From: Desulfohalobiaceae bacterium S24 | GTDB taxonomy: Bacteria > Desulfobacterota > Desulfovibrionia > Desulfovibrionales > Desulfothermaceae | Reading direction: 5' to 3' | Length of the DNA stretch: 56,431 bases | NCBI GenBank assembly: GCA_011389765.1 | Contig: JAABTT010000015.1 | Span: 1 to 56,431, forward strand | Notes under the pieces: generated by a model | The model's database searches: none | Told to the model about the DNA's origin: nothing | What the model saw: only the letters and a program-made list of their open reading frames with translations | Shown here: one piece after another, positions 32,844 to 41,313 of the stretch | How the letters are laid out: each line of letters opens with the position of its first letter | How positions within the stretch are numbered: the stretch's first letter is position 1 | Translations under genes and position numbers: made by a program

Positions 32844-33593
32844 ATGACACATTTCCAGGATCCGCCGGGCATACTGCTGGATAATGTTGGGTTTGAATTT
32901 GGGGGGACAGCCCTGTTCTCCGGGTTGGATTTTGTGATCCCCGGCGGGCAGTGGACCTGTCTCCTGGGACCCAGCGGCTGCGGAAAATCGACCCTGCTGC
33001 GCCTGATTTCCGGGAGTCTGGGTTCGAATTTCTCCGGCAGCATCCGATTTGACCGGGGCTTTTCCCGAAAAAACCTGACCGCCTGGATGTCTCAGAAAGA
33101 CCTGCTTTTGCCCTGGCTCACGGTTCAAAGCAACGCCATGCTCGGGGCCAGGCTTCGAGGTGAGGCCACGGAGGAGCGGAGGCAGCGGGCCGCAGCGCTC
33201 CTTGAAGCAGCGGGTCTTAAGGGGTACCTGGATGCCTATCCGGCTGCCCTGTCCGGGGGCATGCGGCAGCGGGTGGCCCTGGTGCGGACCTTGATGGAAG
33301 ACAGGCCGGTGATACTCATGGACGAGCCTTTTTCCGCCCTGGATGCCCTGACCCGTCTGAAACTCCAGGATCTGGCCCTGGAACTGCTCCAGGGAGCCAC
33401 GGTCCTGCTGGTGACCCACGATCCTTACGAGGCTTTGCGTTTGGGGCATCGCATTCAGGTTATGGCCGGCCGGCCGGCTCGGATACGCCCCCCGCTCACC
33501 CCCCCAGGTAGTCCCCCCCGACGTCTGGATGAGAGCGAGGTAGCCGCCCTGCACACCAGGCTTTTTGAAAATTTGAAAAGCGGGGAGGGCTGA
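32844..33593 (+). CDS. thiZ: ABC transporter ATP-binding protein, ThiZ-like
   Basis: A 249-residue ATPase of the nitrate/taurine/pyrimidine importer group. It has Walker A 'GPSGCGKSTLL', the Q-loop 'AWMSQKDLLLPWLTV', signature 'LSGGMRQRVALVRTL', Walker B 'VILMDEPFSALD' and H-loop 'VTHD'. The ATG at 32844 follows a GGAG site; a TTG 12 bases earlier is an unlikely start. The permease gene starts 1 base after its stop. The ThiY-like partner assigns the system to thiamine precursor uptake. Confidence 0.88.
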   Translation: MTHFQDPPGILLDNVGFEFGGTALFSGLDFVIPGGQWTCLLGPSGCGKSTLLRLISGSLGSNFSGSIRFDRGFSRKNLTAWMSQKDLLLPWLTVQSNAMLGARLRGEATEERRQRAAALLEAAGLKGYLDAYPAALSGGMRQRVALVRTLMEDRPVILMDEPFSALDALTRLKLQDLALELLQGATVLLVTHDPYEALRLGHRIQVMAGRPARIRPPLTPPGSPPRRLDESEVAALHTRLFENLKSGEG

Positions 33594-33594
33594 G

Positions 33595-34353
33595 GTGCCC
33601 GCCGTTCGTTTTGTCCTGATCTGCCTGGGTCTTATCCTGGTCTGGCAGGCGGTGGTCTGGCTGACTTCGGTTCCGGCCTTTATCCTGCCCGGTCCAGCAG
33701 AGACCGTCCTGGCCCTGTGGAGGAAAGGGCCCCTGCTGGTGCATCATGCCGGGATCACTCTGCTGGAGATCTCAGCCGGTCTGGTGCTGGGGGCTGTTTT
33801 CGGCGCTTTCAGCGCCTTGATCATGACCGCTTCCGGCACCCTGAAGCGCTGGCTGCTGCCGGTTCTGGTCATGAGCCAGGCTGTGCCCGTTTTTGCACTG
33901 GCTCCGCTGCTGGTCCTCTGGCTGGGCTATGGCCCGGCCTCCAAGATCGCTATGGCTGTGCTCATTATTTTTTTTCCGGTCACGGCCGCATTTTACGACG
34001 GCCTGCGGAGCACGGATCCGGAGTGGCTGGATCTGGCCCGGGTGATGGACGCCCGGCCCCGGGCCGTGTTGTATCATATCCGGATCCCGGCCGCTCTGCC
34101 GGCCTTTGCCTCGGGGCTGCGGGTCGCGGCTGCCGTGGCGCCTATCGGGGCTGTTGTGGGCGAATGGGTCGGCTCCAGCAGCGGCCTCGGCTTTTACATG
34201 CTGCATGCCAATGCCCGGATGCAGACCGATCTCATGTTTGCGGCCCTGGCCCTGCTGGTGGTGATGGCTTTGAGTCTTTATTTTTTCGTTGATTGGAGTA
34301 TGCGTCGGGTGGTGTACTGGCAGCAAACCGAGATACAGGAGGTGGAACAATGA
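33595..34353 (+). CDS. thiX: ABC transporter permease, ThiX-like
   Basis: A 252-residue permease with about six membrane helices and the BPD-type EAA loop near 'DLARVMDARPRAVLYHIRIPAALP'. It belongs to the SsuC/TauC-like group. The start is GTG directly after the ATPase stop, and the end overlaps the binding protein gene by 4 bases (ATGA). Operon context with a ThiY-like protein suggests import of a hydroxymethylpyrimidine-type precursor. Confidence 0.88.
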   Translation: MPAVRFVLICLGLILVWQAVVWLTSVPAFILPGPAETVLALWRKGPLLVHHAGITLLEISAGLVLGAVFGAFSALIMTASGTLKRWLLPVLVMSQAVPVFALAPLLVLWLGYGPASKIAMAVLIIFFPVTAAFYDGLRSTDPEWLDLARVMDARPRAVLYHIRIPAALPAFASGLRVAAAVAPIGAVVGEWVGSSSGLGFYMLHANARMQTDLMFAALALLVVMALSLYFFVDWSMRRVVYWQQTEIQEVEQ

Positions 34354-35306
34354 AAGGTCTGCGATTGCTGTTGGCTCTGTTCATGGTCTGCAGTGTGATG
34401 TCCGGGACGACGCCGGCCCGGGCCGGGGAAAAAATAACGCTCATGCTGGACTGGTTCGTCAACCCGGATCACGCCCCGCTTATTGTGGCCAAAGAAAAAG
34501 GCTTCTTTGGGGAGCGGGGTCTGGAGGTGCGCTTTGTCACCCCGTCCAATCCAAACGATCCCCCCAAGCTGGTGGCTGCCGGCAAGGCCGATCTGGCGGT
34601 TTCCTATCAGCACCAGCACATGCTCCAGGTGAGCCGGGGCCTCCCTCTGGTCCGCATGGCCACCCTGGTGGCCACTCCCTTGAATTCCCTTCTGGTTTTA
34701 GCAGACAGCGACATTGAAACCATCGCCGATCTCAAGGGCGCCACCGTGGGCTACTCCGTGGGCGGTTTCGAGACTGTTCTGCTCAAAGTCATGCTGCAGA
34801 CTGCCGGTCTGGATTTGGAGGATGTCCAACTGGTCAATGTCAACTTTTCCCTGTCCCCCTCGCTCATCACCGGAAAAACAGACGCGGTCATCGGTCCCTT
34901 CCGCAATTTCGAGCCGAACCAGATGGAACTGGAGGGCCGGCCCGGCCGGGCCTTTTATGTGGAGGAATACGGCGTTCCGCCTTATGATGAACTCATTCTT
35001 GTCTGCCATCAGGACAAAACGGATGACCCCCGCTTCAGACGCTTCGTGGAAGCCGTGGAGGCAGGGGTTCAATTCCTGATCAACCACCCCCAAAAGGCCT
35101 GGGAGCATTTTGTCGCCTTTGATCCGGAGCTGGACGATGCCCTGAACCGGATGGCCTGGAAGGATACCCTTTCCAGATTCGCTTTGCGGCCCGGGGCCTT
35201 GGACAAAGCCAGGTACATGCGCTTTGCCCGGTTTATGCAACGGCAGGGGATGATCCGGGACCTGCCGGAATTGTCCGGCTACGCCCGAGAGCTGCCCATG
35301 GAATAG
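34350..35306 (+). CDS. thiY: ABC transporter substrate-binding protein, ThiY/NMT1-like
   Basis: A 318-residue periplasmic protein with a signal peptide (about residues 1-25, ending 'TTPARA'). The mature part has the NMT1/THI5-type motifs 'MLDWFVNPDHAPLIVAKEKGFF', split by the conserved 'NPDH', then 'PPKLVAAGKADLAVSYQ', 'GLPLVRMATLV' and 'TPLNSLLVL'. These closely follow ThiY, which binds formylaminopyrimidine or HMP. The start ATG overlaps the permease stop. I see no riboswitch in the 158 bases upstream of this operon. Confidence 0.9.
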   Translation: MKGLRLLLALFMVCSVMSGTTPARAGEKITLMLDWFVNPDHAPLIVAKEKGFFGERGLEVRFVTPSNPNDPPKLVAAGKADLAVSYQHQHMLQVSRGLPLVRMATLVATPLNSLLVLADSDIETIADLKGATVGYSVGGFETVLLKVMLQTAGLDLEDVQLVNVNFSLSPSLITGKTDAVIGPFRNFEPNQMELEGRPGRAFYVEEYGVPPYDELILVCHQDKTDDPRFRRFVEAVEAGVQFLINHPQKAWEHFVAFDPELDDALNRMAWKDTLSRFALRPGALDKARYMRFARFMQRQGMIRDLPELSGYARELPME

Positions 35307-35466
35307 GTTCAGATGGCCGGCCATCGGCAGTCGCCGATTATTCGTGACAGGCAACCGATGGGATGGGCTGTGTCTCTAAGATTTTGGATTTGCGGTTGTT
35401 CAGACAAAGAATAGGAGCTGCTTATCTGAGATAAAACCAATACCTTTTTCTGAAAGGCTGGAGCAC

Positions 35467-36291
35467 TCAGGCCTTTTGGCGCATCCCCAGCACCAGGATT
35501 CGATACCAGCCCGAGCGCTCTTTTTGCCGCAAAACAAGTCCATTGCGTGCGCAGAGCCGCCGGGCGATGTTCTGGCCGATGCCGGAGCCCTTGCTCACCC
35601 TGGGGTTGATGTCGTTGAGCAGGAAGAAGTAGGAGCGTCCACTGCTCGTGCCTGTTTTGATCTTGATACAGGAATCGGAATATTTGACGGAGTTTTCCAG
35701 CAGGATAAAGAGCAGGGTCTGGATCTCCAGGGTGTTGCCCAGCAGCTTGCCGGACTGCAGACTCTTGTGGACCCGGACTCTTTGCACGGCCTCAAAACGG
35801 GGCAGCATGTCTTTGGTGAGGGTCTTGAGGTCGATCTCTTCGTGTTTTCGCTCTTCAAGATCAAACTCGCTCATGATTTTGATGAGTTGTTGAAAATCAT
35901 TTTCAAATCGCGAGGTGGCTTCTTCAATCCGGGCCAGGGCCTTTGGGTTGTGCTGTCCGCGCAAAAGTTCGAGATTGATCTTCTGTACGGCCAGAAAATT
36001 GCCCAATCTGTGCGAAACAGCTTCCACCAGGATATCCTGAAATTCGGTCACCTCCCTTTTGTGCCGTTTGTATCGCTTGAAGAGTTGATAAAAAACATAG
36101 GAGACCACAATGACCAGGATGCATTCCCAGAGCACTATATAATAGAAAAAATGTTTCAGCTGCTCCAGATCTTTGAGACCTGGAGGGGAGCAATAGGTAT
36201 GGTGCAGATAGAGGATTGCGATATCCAGGACGCACAGATAGAGGAAAAAAAGCAGGGCAAAATTGAGAACGATTTTCTGGTCTTGTTTCAT
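35467..36291 (-). CDS. Small membrane sensor histidine kinase, atypical
   Basis: A 274-residue protein with two membrane helices (about 8-30 and 48-70), little between them, a short linker and an HK-like core. The H-box has His94 in 'VEAVSHRLGNFLAVQ', the N-box is 'LLENSVKYSDS', and the G2-like box is 'GSGIGQNIARRL'. The usual DxGxG (G1) box is replaced by 'LLNDINPRVSK'. The loss of G1 and the short sensor make normal kinase activity uncertain. Its start overlaps the response regulator stop by 4 bases, so the two are a coupled pair. Confidence 0.82.
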   Translation of the reverse strand: MKQDQKIVLNFALLFFLYLCVLDIAILYLHHTYCSPPGLKDLEQLKHFFYYIVLWECILVIVVSYVFYQLFKRYKRHKREVTEFQDILVEAVSHRLGNFLAVQKINLELLRGQHNPKALARIEEATSRFENDFQQLIKIMSEFDLEERKHEEIDLKTLTKDMLPRFEAVQRVRVHKSLQSGKLLGNTLEIQTLLFILLENSVKYSDSCIKIKTGTSSGRSYFFLLNDINPRVSKGSGIGQNIARRLCARNGLVLRQKERSGWYRILVLGMRQKA

Positions 36292-36932
36292 TTCAAGCGG
36301 TAGCCCTGTCCTTTGAGGGTCTCAATGCTGTTCCGGGGCAGTATTTTCCTGAGTTCTTTGATGTACGTCCTCAGGACATCCTCGCCGACCACGGCGTCCG
36401 ACCAGACCGTGTCCATGATGGTCTGTTTTTCGACCAGTTTGCCCCGTTCTTTGATCAGCAGTTTGAACAAGTCCCTGGTCCGCCTGGTCAAATTGATCTC
36501 CTCCCCGGCTTTGTGCACTCTGTCGGTGTACAAGTCGAATTCCAGATCCCCGATACAAAAATTTTGGTTCGGAGGAGAGCGCTTCAGCAGGGCCTTGAGC
36601 CTGATGATCAGCTCTCGTGGATCAAAGGGTTTGGTCAGGTAATCGTCCGCTCCAAAATCAAAACAGGTTTCCTTGTCCCTGATTTTCTGTTTGGCTGTGA
36701 TGATCAGCACCGGGATGTCCAGGCCTCTGGCCCGGATTTTTTCAAGGATTTGTTCGCCAGGGGTGTGCTTGAGGATCAGGTCCAGGATCAGCAGGTCAAA
36801 GGCATTCAGACTGCAATCCGTGATTTTCCGCTCATCGCTGAGCCAGTTCACGGAAAAAGCATTGAGTTCCAGAAATTCAATCAGGCTTTCCGCCAGGGTC
36901 GGATCATCTTCAATCAAGAGGATATTGGGCAT
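36288..36932 (-). CDS. OmpR-family response regulator
   Basis: A 215-residue regulator with a receiver domain (acidic pair in 'LLIEDDPTL', phospho-Asp in 'LLILDLIL', Thr/Lys in 'LIITAKQK') and a winged-helix DNA-binding domain with 'LTRRTRDLFKLLIKERGKLV' and 'TYIKELRKIL'. The frame is open further upstream, but the family start MPNILLIEDD points to ATG at 36932; its RBS is poor. It is transcribed just before its kinase. The divergent DUF445 gene is a possible target, by position only. Confidence 0.88.
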   Translation of the reverse strand: MPNILLIEDDPTLAESLIEFLELNAFSVNWLSDERKITDCSLNAFDLLILDLILKHTPGEQILEKIRARGLDIPVLIITAKQKIRDKETCFDFGADDYLTKPFDPRELIIRLKALLKRSPPNQNFCIGDLEFDLYTDRVHKAGEEINLTRRTRDLFKLLIKERGKLVEKQTIMDTVWSDAVVGEDVLRTYIKELRKILPRNSIETLKGQGYRLK

Positions 36933-37172
36933 ACGGGAGGTTCCGATTGCTGATTTTGCTGATAGCTGTTCGGTCAAATGATTGATATGCAAAATTGAGA
37001 AATTTTCCGGAATCAGTCTAATCAAAAAATCATGGTTCTGCAAACTGAACTGATCCTTGAGTCCGGCTCGGTCTTTTGCTATCCTCATCCACATGTACAA
37101 ACCGAATCTGCAGTCCTGCCGGATAAACCCTGTCCCATTTCACAAGCCTTCCGGCAGAAGAAGGGGTGATAT

Positions 37173-37775
37173 TTGAAGTATATTCTCGGCCCCTTGTTAT
37201 GTTCGTTTATCGGCTGGTCTACCAACTATCTGGCCATCAAAATGTTGTTTCGTCCCAGAAAACCCAAGCGGATTCTGGGCTGGACCCTGCAGGGCCTTTT
37301 CCCCAAGCGGCAGGCGGAACTGGCCGATCTGCTCGGAGATATCGTAGAAAGAGAACTGGTCAATCATGAGGATATCCGGCGGGTCATCCAGGATCCGGCT
37401 TTTCAGCGACGGATCCGGATGCTGGTGGATACCTATGTCTCCGGGTTTCTCCAGAAAAAACTGTCTTCCGTCCATCCCCTCCTGGCCTCGCTGCTCCAGG
37501 GCCGGAGGGTGATGGAGAAGATCAAAGATCTGGTGGTGGACGAAGTGGAACGTTTTATTCCGGACATGCTGGAGAAAGCGGCCCATGAACTGGAGTCCCG
37601 TTTCGAATTCAGCGCCATCGTCCGGGACAAAATCGAGAGTTTCTCCATTGAAAAATTGGAAGGGGTCCTCTTTCACCTGATGAAGCGGGAGTTTCGATTT
37701 ATTGAGGTGCTTGGCGGAGTGTTAGGCTTGATGGCGGGTACGGCGCAGTCAGTTTATTTTTATTTCTTATCCTGA
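37173..37775 (+). CDS. DUF445 membrane protein
   Basis: A 200-residue protein with a membrane helix at each end (about 3-25 and 178-198) and an amphipathic helical middle. 'IGWSTNYLAIKMLFRP' at the N-terminus is the DUF445 hallmark, here with 'GLFPKRQAELA' after it. It starts with TTG behind an AAGGGG site. It is divergent from the two-component pair across about 240 bases. Function of the family is not known to me. Confidence 0.85.
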   Translation: MKYILGPLLCSFIGWSTNYLAIKMLFRPRKPKRILGWTLQGLFPKRQAELADLLGDIVERELVNHEDIRRVIQDPAFQRRIRMLVDTYVSGFLQKKLSSVHPLLASLLQGRRVMEKIKDLVVDEVERFIPDMLEKAAHELESRFEFSAIVRDKIESFSIEKLEGVLFHLMKREFRFIEVLGGVLGLMAGTAQSVYFYFLS

Positions 37776-37861
37776 TCCTGATCCACAGGTCTCTCTAACG
37801 GTGGTATGAGAAGAGTCTGTTGATTTACTGACGTTGTTCAATGCCGGTCGCTGGATCAGGA

Positions 37862-37925
37862 TATGTCTGAGCAATATGAATCTTCGAAAATCGACAATCG
37901 AAAATCGAATATCGGAAATATTCAG
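37862..37925. repeat. Low-complexity ATCGAAA-type tandem sequence
   Basis: A run of near-copies of AAAATCGACAATCG and AAAATCGAATATCG lies just before the SagB-type gene. It resembles the other short tandem units seen between genes in this window. No function is apparent. Confidence 0.5.
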
Positions 37926-37936
37926 GGGGAGGCGGC

Positions 37937-38674
37937 ATGCCGGATTTGAAAAAGACACTGGGGGCTAAGTATCTGGAACAGACCAAGTTCGATCGGGAGA
38001 CCCTGAGCAGCCGGCCCGGGCCAAAAATCGCCCCGGCGCCGCTGTATAAGGTGTATCAGGATGCGCAGCGCGTTGATTTGCCGAAGCCGGTTCTCGCGGA
38101 GTCGGATTTGGGGGTCTTGCTTCAAGGTCGGCGCTCAGTGCGCAATTTCCGTCGGGAGCCGATCAGCTTGGAGCAGCTCTCCAGCCTGCTGTGGGCCGGT
38201 CAGGGCCTGAGTGCGCAGGCCATGGGGCATGAATTGAGGACTTCCCCCTCGGCCGGCGCCCTGTATCCCATTGAAACCTATCTGAATGTCAACCGGGTTG
38301 CCGGACTCAAACCGGGCCTCTATCACCTCAATGTGCAGGATTTTATTCTGGAACTGTTGGAGGAAGGGGACCTTGGTCCGTATCTGGCCCGGGCTGCTCT
38401 GGGTCAGCAGTTCATGGCCCGGGCTGCGGTCACTCTTTGCTGGTCGGCGGTTCTCCGGCGGAATATGGCCAAGTATGGCCACAGGGGACTGCGCTATGTC
38501 TTCCTGGATGCCGGGCACATCTGTCAGAACGTGGTCCTTGCGGCTGAGGCCCTGGGCCTTGCCCAATGTCCGGTGGGCGCTTTTTTCGACGAAGACGCCA
38601 ATACTCTGTTCCGATTGGACGGCCAGGAAGAAAGCCTGATCTATTTTTTAAGCGTCGGTGTAAAAAGAAATTGA
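37937..38674 (+). CDS. SagB-type nitroreductase-family oxidoreductase
   Basis: A 245-residue FMN-dependent oxidoreductase-like protein. It has 'GRRSVRNFRREPISLEQLSSLLWAGQG', split around the FMN-binding Arg-Arg-Ser, then 'TSPSAGALYPIE', 'GLYHLN', 'GLRYVFLDAGHICQNV' and 'GLAQCPVGAF'. These are SagB/ThcOx family marks, known from azoline-oxidising enzymes, but no precursor peptide or YcaO gene is seen nearby, so a stand-alone role is likely. It is convergent with the PaaK gene across a strong terminator. Confidence 0.87.
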   Translation: MPDLKKTLGAKYLEQTKFDRETLSSRPGPKIAPAPLYKVYQDAQRVDLPKPVLAESDLGVLLQGRRSVRNFRREPISLEQLSSLLWAGQGLSAQAMGHELRTSPSAGALYPIETYLNVNRVAGLKPGLYHLNVQDFILELLEEGDLGPYLARAALGQQFMARAAVTLCWSAVLRRNMAKYGHRGLRYVFLDAGHICQNVVLAAEALGLAQCPVGAFFDEDANTLFRLDGQEESLIYFLSVGVKRN

Positions 38675-38693
38675 ATAATGAACCTCTGAATAT

Positions 38694-38744
38694 ATTAATT
38701 TTTTTGGCCTGAGCGGTCTTTTTGCTCAGGCCAAAAAAATTAAT
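38694..38744. terminator. Strong bidirectional terminator
   Basis: A perfect 21-bp stem (arms 38694-38714 and 38724-38744) encloses a 9-base loop. The core GGCCTGAGC / GCTCAGGCC is flanked by T-runs and A-runs, so it works on both strands. It serves the convergent SagB-type and PaaK genes; the right arm covers the PaaK stop codon. Confidence 0.92.
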
Positions 38745-40005
38745 CCCAGCTGCGCTTGTCTTCAATGGGCCTGATCTGGGGCGGCATGGTGCCGGGCTCC
38801 AGGATTTGCAAGTCCGGCCTGATTTTGATTTTTTCCCTGAAGGTGTGCATCAGATCCTCTTTGCGCCGAAAATTGGACACCTCGACATACAAGGTGGCCT
38901 CATCAATGCCTCCGGGATTGGTTACTTCAAGCTGCCAGCGCTTGATTTCATCGAACCTGGCAATGACCTGTTCGATCTGGTGGGGGTAGACAAACAGGCC
39001 TTTGATGCGGGCCGTGGTGTCAACTCGGCCAATGATTCCGCCCAGTCTGGGTGAGGTCCGGCCGCAGGGGCAGGGGGAGCGCTCGATAAAGGACAAATCT
39101 CCGGTGGCCAGGCGGATCAGGGGGTAGGTCTTGTTGAAGGCGGTGACCACCACTTCTCCGACTTCGCCGTCTTTCAGGGGAATGCCGGTATCAGGGTGAC
39201 AGATCTCGATAAAGGATCGGTTGGCCATATGCAGGCCGTTGCGGTGGTAGCACTCATAGCCGATGCATCCGACATCCGCGGTCCCATAGCCCTGCCGCAT
39301 GATGAGATCGTATTTTTTCTCCAGGGTGTTTCTTACTTTTTCCGGGACTTTTTCAGCGGTTACAAAGGCCACTTCCAGAAAAAGATCCTTGCGGAGGTTT
39401 AAGCCGGCTTCCTCGGCTTTCTGGCCCAGATGCATGAGGTAGCTGGCGGTGCCCACATACCCGGTGATCCTCAGTTTCTGCATGATTTCCAACTGGGTGT
39501 TGGTGTTCCCGGGCCCGGCCGGAATGACGGCGCATTCCAGATTCCGCAGGGGGTCTTCAAACATCAGCCCGGCCGGATTGAAATGGTAGTTGAAGCAGTT
39601 CTGGACCACGTCTCCGGATCTGAATCCCGAGGCATAGAATCCTTCGGTCCAGCCCCAATAGTCGGGTATCCGGTCTTCGGGATCAAAGATCGGTCCGGGC
39701 GATAAAAAGACTCGGTTCATCTTTCCCAGGTCCTTGGTCAGCAATCCGCCCAAACGGGGTCCCATGGACTGCAGAAAGATCAGTTCTTTTTTCTTGAGAA
39801 TGGGGATGTGTTTGATGTCACTGAGATCTCGGAATTTATTGACATCAAATTGGGCTCGATCAAACCGTTTTTTGACTTCTTCTGAATACCGGTAGGCATA
39901 TTTGAGCATGTCCTTGAGCTGAATGCGGTAGAACTGGTTCCGCTCAGAGGCGTCGAGCACTTCGAGCCGGCTGTAAATGCCCTCGGTCCGGTCTTTTCGG
40001 GTCAT
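38740..40005 (-). CDS. Phenylacetate-CoA ligase family protein (PaaK-like)
   Basis: A 421-residue AMP-forming ligase of the ANL superfamily. It has 'MLKYAYRYSEEVKKRF', 'FLSPGPIF' in place of the usual Ser/Thr/Gly-rich P-loop, 'NCFNYHFNPAGLMFE', 'GYGTADVGCIGYEC' and 'LIRLATGDLSFI', with 'RVDTTARIKGLFVYPHQIE' near the hinge. The substrate is an aryl or related carboxylate, not determined. Proteins of this type are frequent in anaerobic delta-type bacteria. It is the last gene on this strand before the terminator. Confidence 0.87.
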   Translation of the reverse strand: MTRKDRTEGIYSRLEVLDASERNQFYRIQLKDMLKYAYRYSEEVKKRFDRAQFDVNKFRDLSDIKHIPILKKKELIFLQSMGPRLGGLLTKDLGKMNRVFLSPGPIFDPEDRIPDYWGWTEGFYASGFRSGDVVQNCFNYHFNPAGLMFEDPLRNLECAVIPAGPGNTNTQLEIMQKLRITGYVGTASYLMHLGQKAEEAGLNLRKDLFLEVAFVTAEKVPEKVRNTLEKKYDLIMRQGYGTADVGCIGYECYHRNGLHMANRSFIEICHPDTGIPLKDGEVGEVVVTAFNKTYPLIRLATGDLSFIERSPCPCGRTSPRLGGIIGRVDTTARIKGLFVYPHQIEQVIARFDEIKRWQLEVTNPGGIDEATLYVEVSNFRRKEDLMHTFREKIKIRPDLQILEPGTMPPQIRPIEDKRSWD

Positions 40006-40086
40006 AATTATTCACTCCTTCAAAAAAGATCTCAAATAAAAATAAACATGATATTTGATTCGGCAAGGGGAAAAGAGCGGGAATGT

Positions 40087-40875
40087 CTAAACTGCAACCG
40101 GCACTCTTCTCCTTTCTTTCCGGGCCCTGGCAAAGACCAAATACCCGGTGTGAGCCACCATACGGTCTTCCGGACGGAGTCTCTCCGGTACGGGCTTGTA
40201 TTTTCTGAGAAATATTTCCAGGACTTCAAGTTCGGCGAAGGGTTTCTGTTCGAGTCCGGCGAGCAAAAGCGAGACCTGATTCATGGTTGGCAGAAGAAAG
40301 CCCACAGGATGCCCGTTTTTGATGCCGTCCAGTATCTGATCAAGATACTCCCAGGGCGTTCTGACGTCAATGAAGACCGCATCCGCCTCTCCAACGGCAA
40401 AGCCGTCCTCGATATCCCGGACATGGAAGACCACCCGTTCCAGAAGCTTGACCCGGGCCAGGTTGTCGGCGCATAAGGCCTGAAATTCAGGTCTGCGTTC
40501 AAAACTGTGGACTCGCCCCTCTTGGCCCACAAACCAGGCCAGGGCCATGGTCAGGGCACCGGAGCCGCAGCCGGCCTCGATAACCGTTGCTCCGGGTCCG
40601 ATGCTCAGTTTAAGCAGAATATACCCGATGTCTTTGGGATAGATGACCTGAGTTTTCCGCTTGATATTTTTGAGCAGGTCGTAAAGGCTCGGTTTCAATA
40701 TGGTGTAGCTTTTTCCCAGATGCGATGTGATGCAGTCCCCGTAGTTTAACTCGCAGATTTCCCTGAGGATCAATTTGCCGTCATGGGTATGCAGTTCTTG
40801 GTCCGGATCAAAAACCCGCAAATATCGCTTGCCCTTGGGACTAACGAGTTGTATGAGTTCTCCTGAATGGATCAT
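40087..40875 (-). CDS. trmI: tRNA (adenine-N1)-methyltransferase TrmI
   Basis: TrmI methylates A58 (or A57/58) of tRNA T-loops. The 262-residue protein has an N-terminal beta domain ('GELIQLVSPKGKRYL') and a SAM domain with 'VIYPKDIGYILLKLSIGPGATVIEAGCGSGALTMALA', split by motif I GCGSG, then 'VHSFERR' and 'DAVFIDVRTPWEYLD'. It is 81 bases upstream of the PaaK gene on the same strand. No damage seen. Confidence 0.92.
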   Translation of the reverse strand: MIHSGELIQLVSPKGKRYLRVFDPDQELHTHDGKLILREICELNYGDCITSHLGKSYTILKPSLYDLLKNIKRKTQVIYPKDIGYILLKLSIGPGATVIEAGCGSGALTMALAWFVGQEGRVHSFERRPEFQALCADNLARVKLLERVVFHVRDIEDGFAVGEADAVFIDVRTPWEYLDQILDGIKNGHPVGFLLPTMNQVSLLLAGLEQKPFAELEVLEIFLRKYKPVPERLRPEDRMVAHTGYLVFARARKERRRVPVAV

Positions 40876-41313
40876 TGGACTTGTCTTTGCAGCAGAAGAT
40901 AAGGTTGCCGGAAAACTGATCTGTTGTCCTTCAGAGACGAGACTGATCCAATTTTTGTTTTCGGCATCAGAGACTGCCGACCCAAAGGTTCAAGGGCTAT
41001 TTTTATATAGAAGCAGAGTTGGACCAGTATATCTGGCAAGACCTGTACATACCCGGTGGCGGGGTTGGAGTCAATTGTTTGTTCTGCGGTCCGAATTCAG
41101 ACTTTGTACAGCTGCGTTTTACATGAGGTTTCGGGCCTTTGGATCTGCTCCGGATTATCCGGGTCTGGTCCGGATCCCTTGCAAATCGCTGAGGAACTGA
41201 TAGACTTCCGTTCAGGGTATTGAAAATTAAATTCGCATTTTTTAAGAGACGGCTTTTAAGCAAGAGAATTGATTTTCAAAATTTGTATAAGATTTTGAAA
41301 ATATGGGGAAGGT
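40876..41313. other. Intergenic region between trmI and rng, no gene supported
   Basis: These 438 bases separate divergent trmI and rng, so promoters for both are expected here. A run of short frames is present but none has a start, RBS and family resemblance together. AT-rich stretches near 40950-41015 and 41220-41300 are the likeliest promoter zones. I see no strong hairpin or repeat. Confidence 0.6.

Noticed and set aside
41019..41126. A short plus-strand frame of 35 codons with a TTG start containing CLFCGP
   Set aside because: The Gly-rich and Cys pair looks protein-like, but the start is weak, there is no clear RBS, and no family is recognised; it may be chance.
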